DNA of 64,000 nucleotides from Hirschia sp964342355. GTDB taxonomy: Bacteria > Pseudomonadota > Alphaproteobacteria > Caulobacterales > Hyphomonadaceae. Positions 62,057 to 64,000 of the stretch are shown here, one piece after another. The position numbers and the translations under genes were made by a program. The notes beneath the pieces are model-generated. The model worked only from the letters and a program-made list of their open reading frames with translations, had not been told where the DNA came from and ran no database searches. The stretch spans positions 18,835 through 82,834 of the forward strand of contig CAYFFG010000015.1 in the NCBI GenBank assembly GCA_964342355.1, given 5' to 3'. Each line of letters begins with the position of its first letter. Position 1 is the stretch's first letter.

Positions 62057-63865
62057 ATGTCAGAGCCTATAAAAGATCACAACGCTCACATGAATGCATT
62101 CCTGAATGTGGACGAATCATTGACCGGCAGACGCTGGCAGGCTCGCGTAACTGATGACACACTAGCGACTGCGCATGCGCGCCGATTAAACAAGCCGGAT
62201 CTTATTGGTAGACTGCTTGCTGGACGTGGTGTCGCGTTGGACGAAGCAGAAAGATATTTCAATCCGACCCTCCGGGACCTTTTTCCTGATCCATCCAGCT
62301 TTGCTGATATGGATGCAGCCTGCGAGGCCGTATTGGAAGCGATACAAAGTGGCAAAAAAACAGCAGTCTTTGCGGATTACGACGTTGATGGTGGAACATC
62401 ATCAGCCATTTTGACGCGCTATTTTAGAGCTTGGGGAAGAGACCTTCTGCTTTATGTGCCAGACCGCTTGACGGAGGGATATGGTCCGTCGCGAGAGGCG
62501 TTTGAATATCTCAAAGCACAAGCGGTGGAACTGGTCATTACAGTTGATTGCGGGGCCGCAGCGGTCGAGGCGCTGGAAGCGGCGCAGGAAATCGGTCTCG
62601 ATGTCGTGGTGCTGGACCATCACCTCATGCAGAGCGCACCCCCGCCTGCACGTGCCGTTGTTAATCCCAATCGCCCGGATTGTCAGTCTGGTTGCGGGCA
62701 TTTGGCGGCGGCTGGCGTGGTGTTTGTGCTGACAGCAGGCCTAAATAGGCTAGCGCGTCAAAAAGGCGTGGCTCCAAATTCTGGACTGCCTGATCCAATG
62801 CGTTGGCTGGATTTATGCGCACTAGGCACTTTGTGTGACATGGCGCCTTTGAGGGGCGTCAATCGGGCGTTTGTGAATTTGGGGCTTAAAGTCCTACAAG
62901 CGCAGGAAAATGTCGGTTTATCCGCGCTTGCGGAAATAGCCGGCATCGAAGCGCCGAAGTCGGTTTATCACGCGACATTTATGCTGGGGCCACGCCTTAA
63001 TGCGGGTGGGCGCATTGGAGACCCCTGGCTGGCCGCTAAATTGTTAGCTGAAGATGATCGCAGGGAAGCGATCGTTTTGGCGGAGCGCCTGCACGCCTTG
63101 AATGAAGCGCGCAAGGAAATGGAAGCGGATATATTGGCTCAAGCAACGCGCATGGCTGAAGCGCGATTGGCCGAAAAACCAGACGCTGGCGTAATTGTTG
63201 TCGGCGGTATGGGGTGGCATCCGGGCGTAATCGGTATTGTCGCTGGCCGCCTGAAAGAAGCCTTTCACAGGCCGGCGATTGTGATCGGCTGGGGTGATGC
63301 GCTTGGGCCTGTCGCAAAGGGATCGGGACGATCTATAGAGGGAGTTAATCTGGGAGATCTTATCGCAAAAGCTGCGCGCGAAAGCATCATTTTGTCCGGT
63401 GGAGGGCATGCTATGGCGGCTGGATTATCGTTGGAGCCCGAGCAGCTAGACACTTTTAGATCTTTTATGGAGAGCCATACAAACGAGAAACAAGCAGAGT
63501 TAGCCCAAGCGCGAATATTAGAGCTGGACGGGACGTTGGCGCCAGGTGCTGCAAATGGCGATTTACTCAATTTGATTGAACGCGCAGGACCCTATGGCGC
63601 TGCGGCCCCAGAGCCTCTTTTTGTGCTGGCAGATGTTCGCCCTCACAATGCGCGCAGGGTTGGTGCGGACCATTTAGCATTTGAGGCATTGGGTGAAGAT
63701 GGCGGTAAAGTAAGGGCTATTGCCTTTCGGATTGCAGACGAACCAATGGGGCATGCCATTCTATCTGGAATGCCGGTTCATTTGGCCGGACGCCTTAAAC
63801 CAGACGAATGGCGCGGAGCCGGAACCGTACAATTTGAGGTGAAAGACGCAGCAATTGCAAAATAA
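62057..63865 (+). CDS. recJ: Single-stranded-DNA exonuclease RecJ
   Basis: 602 residues; 5'-to-3' ssDNA exonuclease for recombination and mismatch repair. DHH motifs: FADYDVDGGTSSAIL (motif I), VITVDCGAAA (II), VVLDHHLM (III), WLDLCALGTLCDMAPL (IV); DHHA1 motif GGGHAMAAGLSL; OB-fold at the end (PVHLAGRLKPDEWRGAGTVQF). The ATG at 62057 follows AGGAACAACAGTTG; a TTG one codon earlier is unlikely. Own promoter probably in the 70 bp after the glpX terminator. Confidence 0.97.
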   Translation: MSEPIKDHNAHMNAFLNVDESLTGRRWQARVTDDTLATAHARRLNKPDLIGRLLAGRGVALDEAERYFNPTLRDLFPDPSSFADMDAACEAVLEAIQSGKKTAVFADYDVDGGTSSAILTRYFRAWGRDLLLYVPDRLTEGYGPSREAFEYLKAQAVELVITVDCGAAAVEALEAAQEIGLDVVVLDHHLMQSAPPPARAVVNPNRPDCQSGCGHLAAAGVVFVLTAGLNRLARQKGVAPNSGLPDPMRWLDLCALGTLCDMAPLRGVNRAFVNLGLKVLQAQENVGLSALAEIAGIEAPKSVYHATFMLGPRLNAGGRIGDPWLAAKLLAEDDRREAIVLAERLHALNEARKEMEADILAQATRMAEARLAEKPDAGVIVVGGMGWHPGVIGIVAGRLKEAFHRPAIVIGWGDALGPVAKGSGRSIEGVNLGDLIAKAARESIILSGGGHAMAAGLSLEPEQLDTFRSFMESHTNEKQAELAQARILELDGTLAPGAANGDLLNLIERAGPYGAAAPEPLFVLADVRPHNARRVGADHLAFEALGEDGGKVRAIAFRIADEPMGHAILSGMPVHLAGRLKPDEWRGAGTVQFEVKDAAIAK

Positions 63866-63925
63866 AGCTTTTACCCTCTTGCGTGCGTGAAAAAGGCTAG
63901 CTATACACCCCGCTCACATCGCTGC

Positions 63926-64000
63926 GCTCCCTTCGTCTATCGGTTAGGACGCCAGGTTTTCAACCTGGAAAGAGGGGTTCGATTCCCCTAGGGAGTGCCA
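63926..64000 (+). tRNA. tRNA-Glu (anticodon TTC)
   Basis: Plus-strand cloverleaf: acceptor GCTCCCT/AGGGAGT, D-arm GTCTATCGGTTAGGAC, anticodon arm CCAGG-TTTTCAA-CCTGG with anticodon TTC, T-arm GGGGTTCGATTCCCC, encoded CCA at the last bases of the window. Confidence 0.97.

Overview
The window is chromosomal DNA from an alphaproteobacterium, most likely a marine member of the Caulobacterales/Maricaulales group (Hyphomonadaceae-like); this placement is inferred from gene content and order, not from a search. Supporting signs are the order DUF2066-hdaA-ppk-ppx-rnd-aspS, NDUFA12 next to an MCE gene and DUF2155-aat-accC-accB-aroQ, DUF2842 beside ctaA, an RNase E ending in a GWW tail, a UrcA-family protein, an aminotransferase-hom-glpX-recJ run, PHB synthase, and a complete ectoine operon pointing to a saline habitat. 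I see no insertion sequence, prophage, CRISPR array or rRNA operon. The content is mostly conserved core genes, densely packed.

Layout. 1-5027: ectoine osmolyte operon on the minus strand (ectA-ectB-ectC-ask, then a coupled MFS transporter that runs off the edge) facing a MarR regulator, with a perfect 17-bp palindrome laid over the predicted ectA promoter. 5511-8901: small exopolysaccharide cluster (sugar-phosphate transferase, small membrane protein, family 2 glycosyltransferase, Wza-type lipoprotein) and tRNA-Gly. 9103-13462: a phosphate-scavenging pair (TonB-dependent receptor then PhoD phosphatase) behind four 7-bp Pho-type repeats at an exact 11-bp period. 13699-24309: tRNA-Trp, purN-purM, DUF2066-hdaA-ppk-ppx, rnd, aspS. 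24386-25802: two secreted pentapeptide-repeat proteins. 25894-28359: an intact, well-initiated gene that looks like a shrunken class II ribonucleotide reductase (NrdJ) without its catalytic motifs. 28552-33996: NDUFA12, MlaD-like protein, DUF2155, aat, accC, accB, aroQ, thiS, thiG. 34015-46166: DsbA-like lipoprotein, M48 protease, RNase E, AmiC amidase, PBP1A, prfB with its programmed frameshift, gltX. 46149-50556: divergent LysR/SDR pair, LOG protein, Atm1-like ABC exporter. 50647-58293: UrcA protein, DUF2842, ctaA, unknown lipoprotein, rplM-rpsI, argC, phaC, small lipoprotein. 58405-64000: aminotransferase, hom, glpX, recJ, tRNA-Glu.

The points most worth a second look are the NrdJ-like putative pseudoenzyme, the Pho-box-driven receptor/phosphatase operon with an intercistronic hairpin, the ectoine operator, and a convergent antisense overlap in which the conserved C-terminal ends of Aat and a DUF2155 protein are written on opposite strands of the same bases. 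Several starts were moved from the longest open frame to internal codons supported by Shine-Dalgarno (SD) sequences or by family N-termini.
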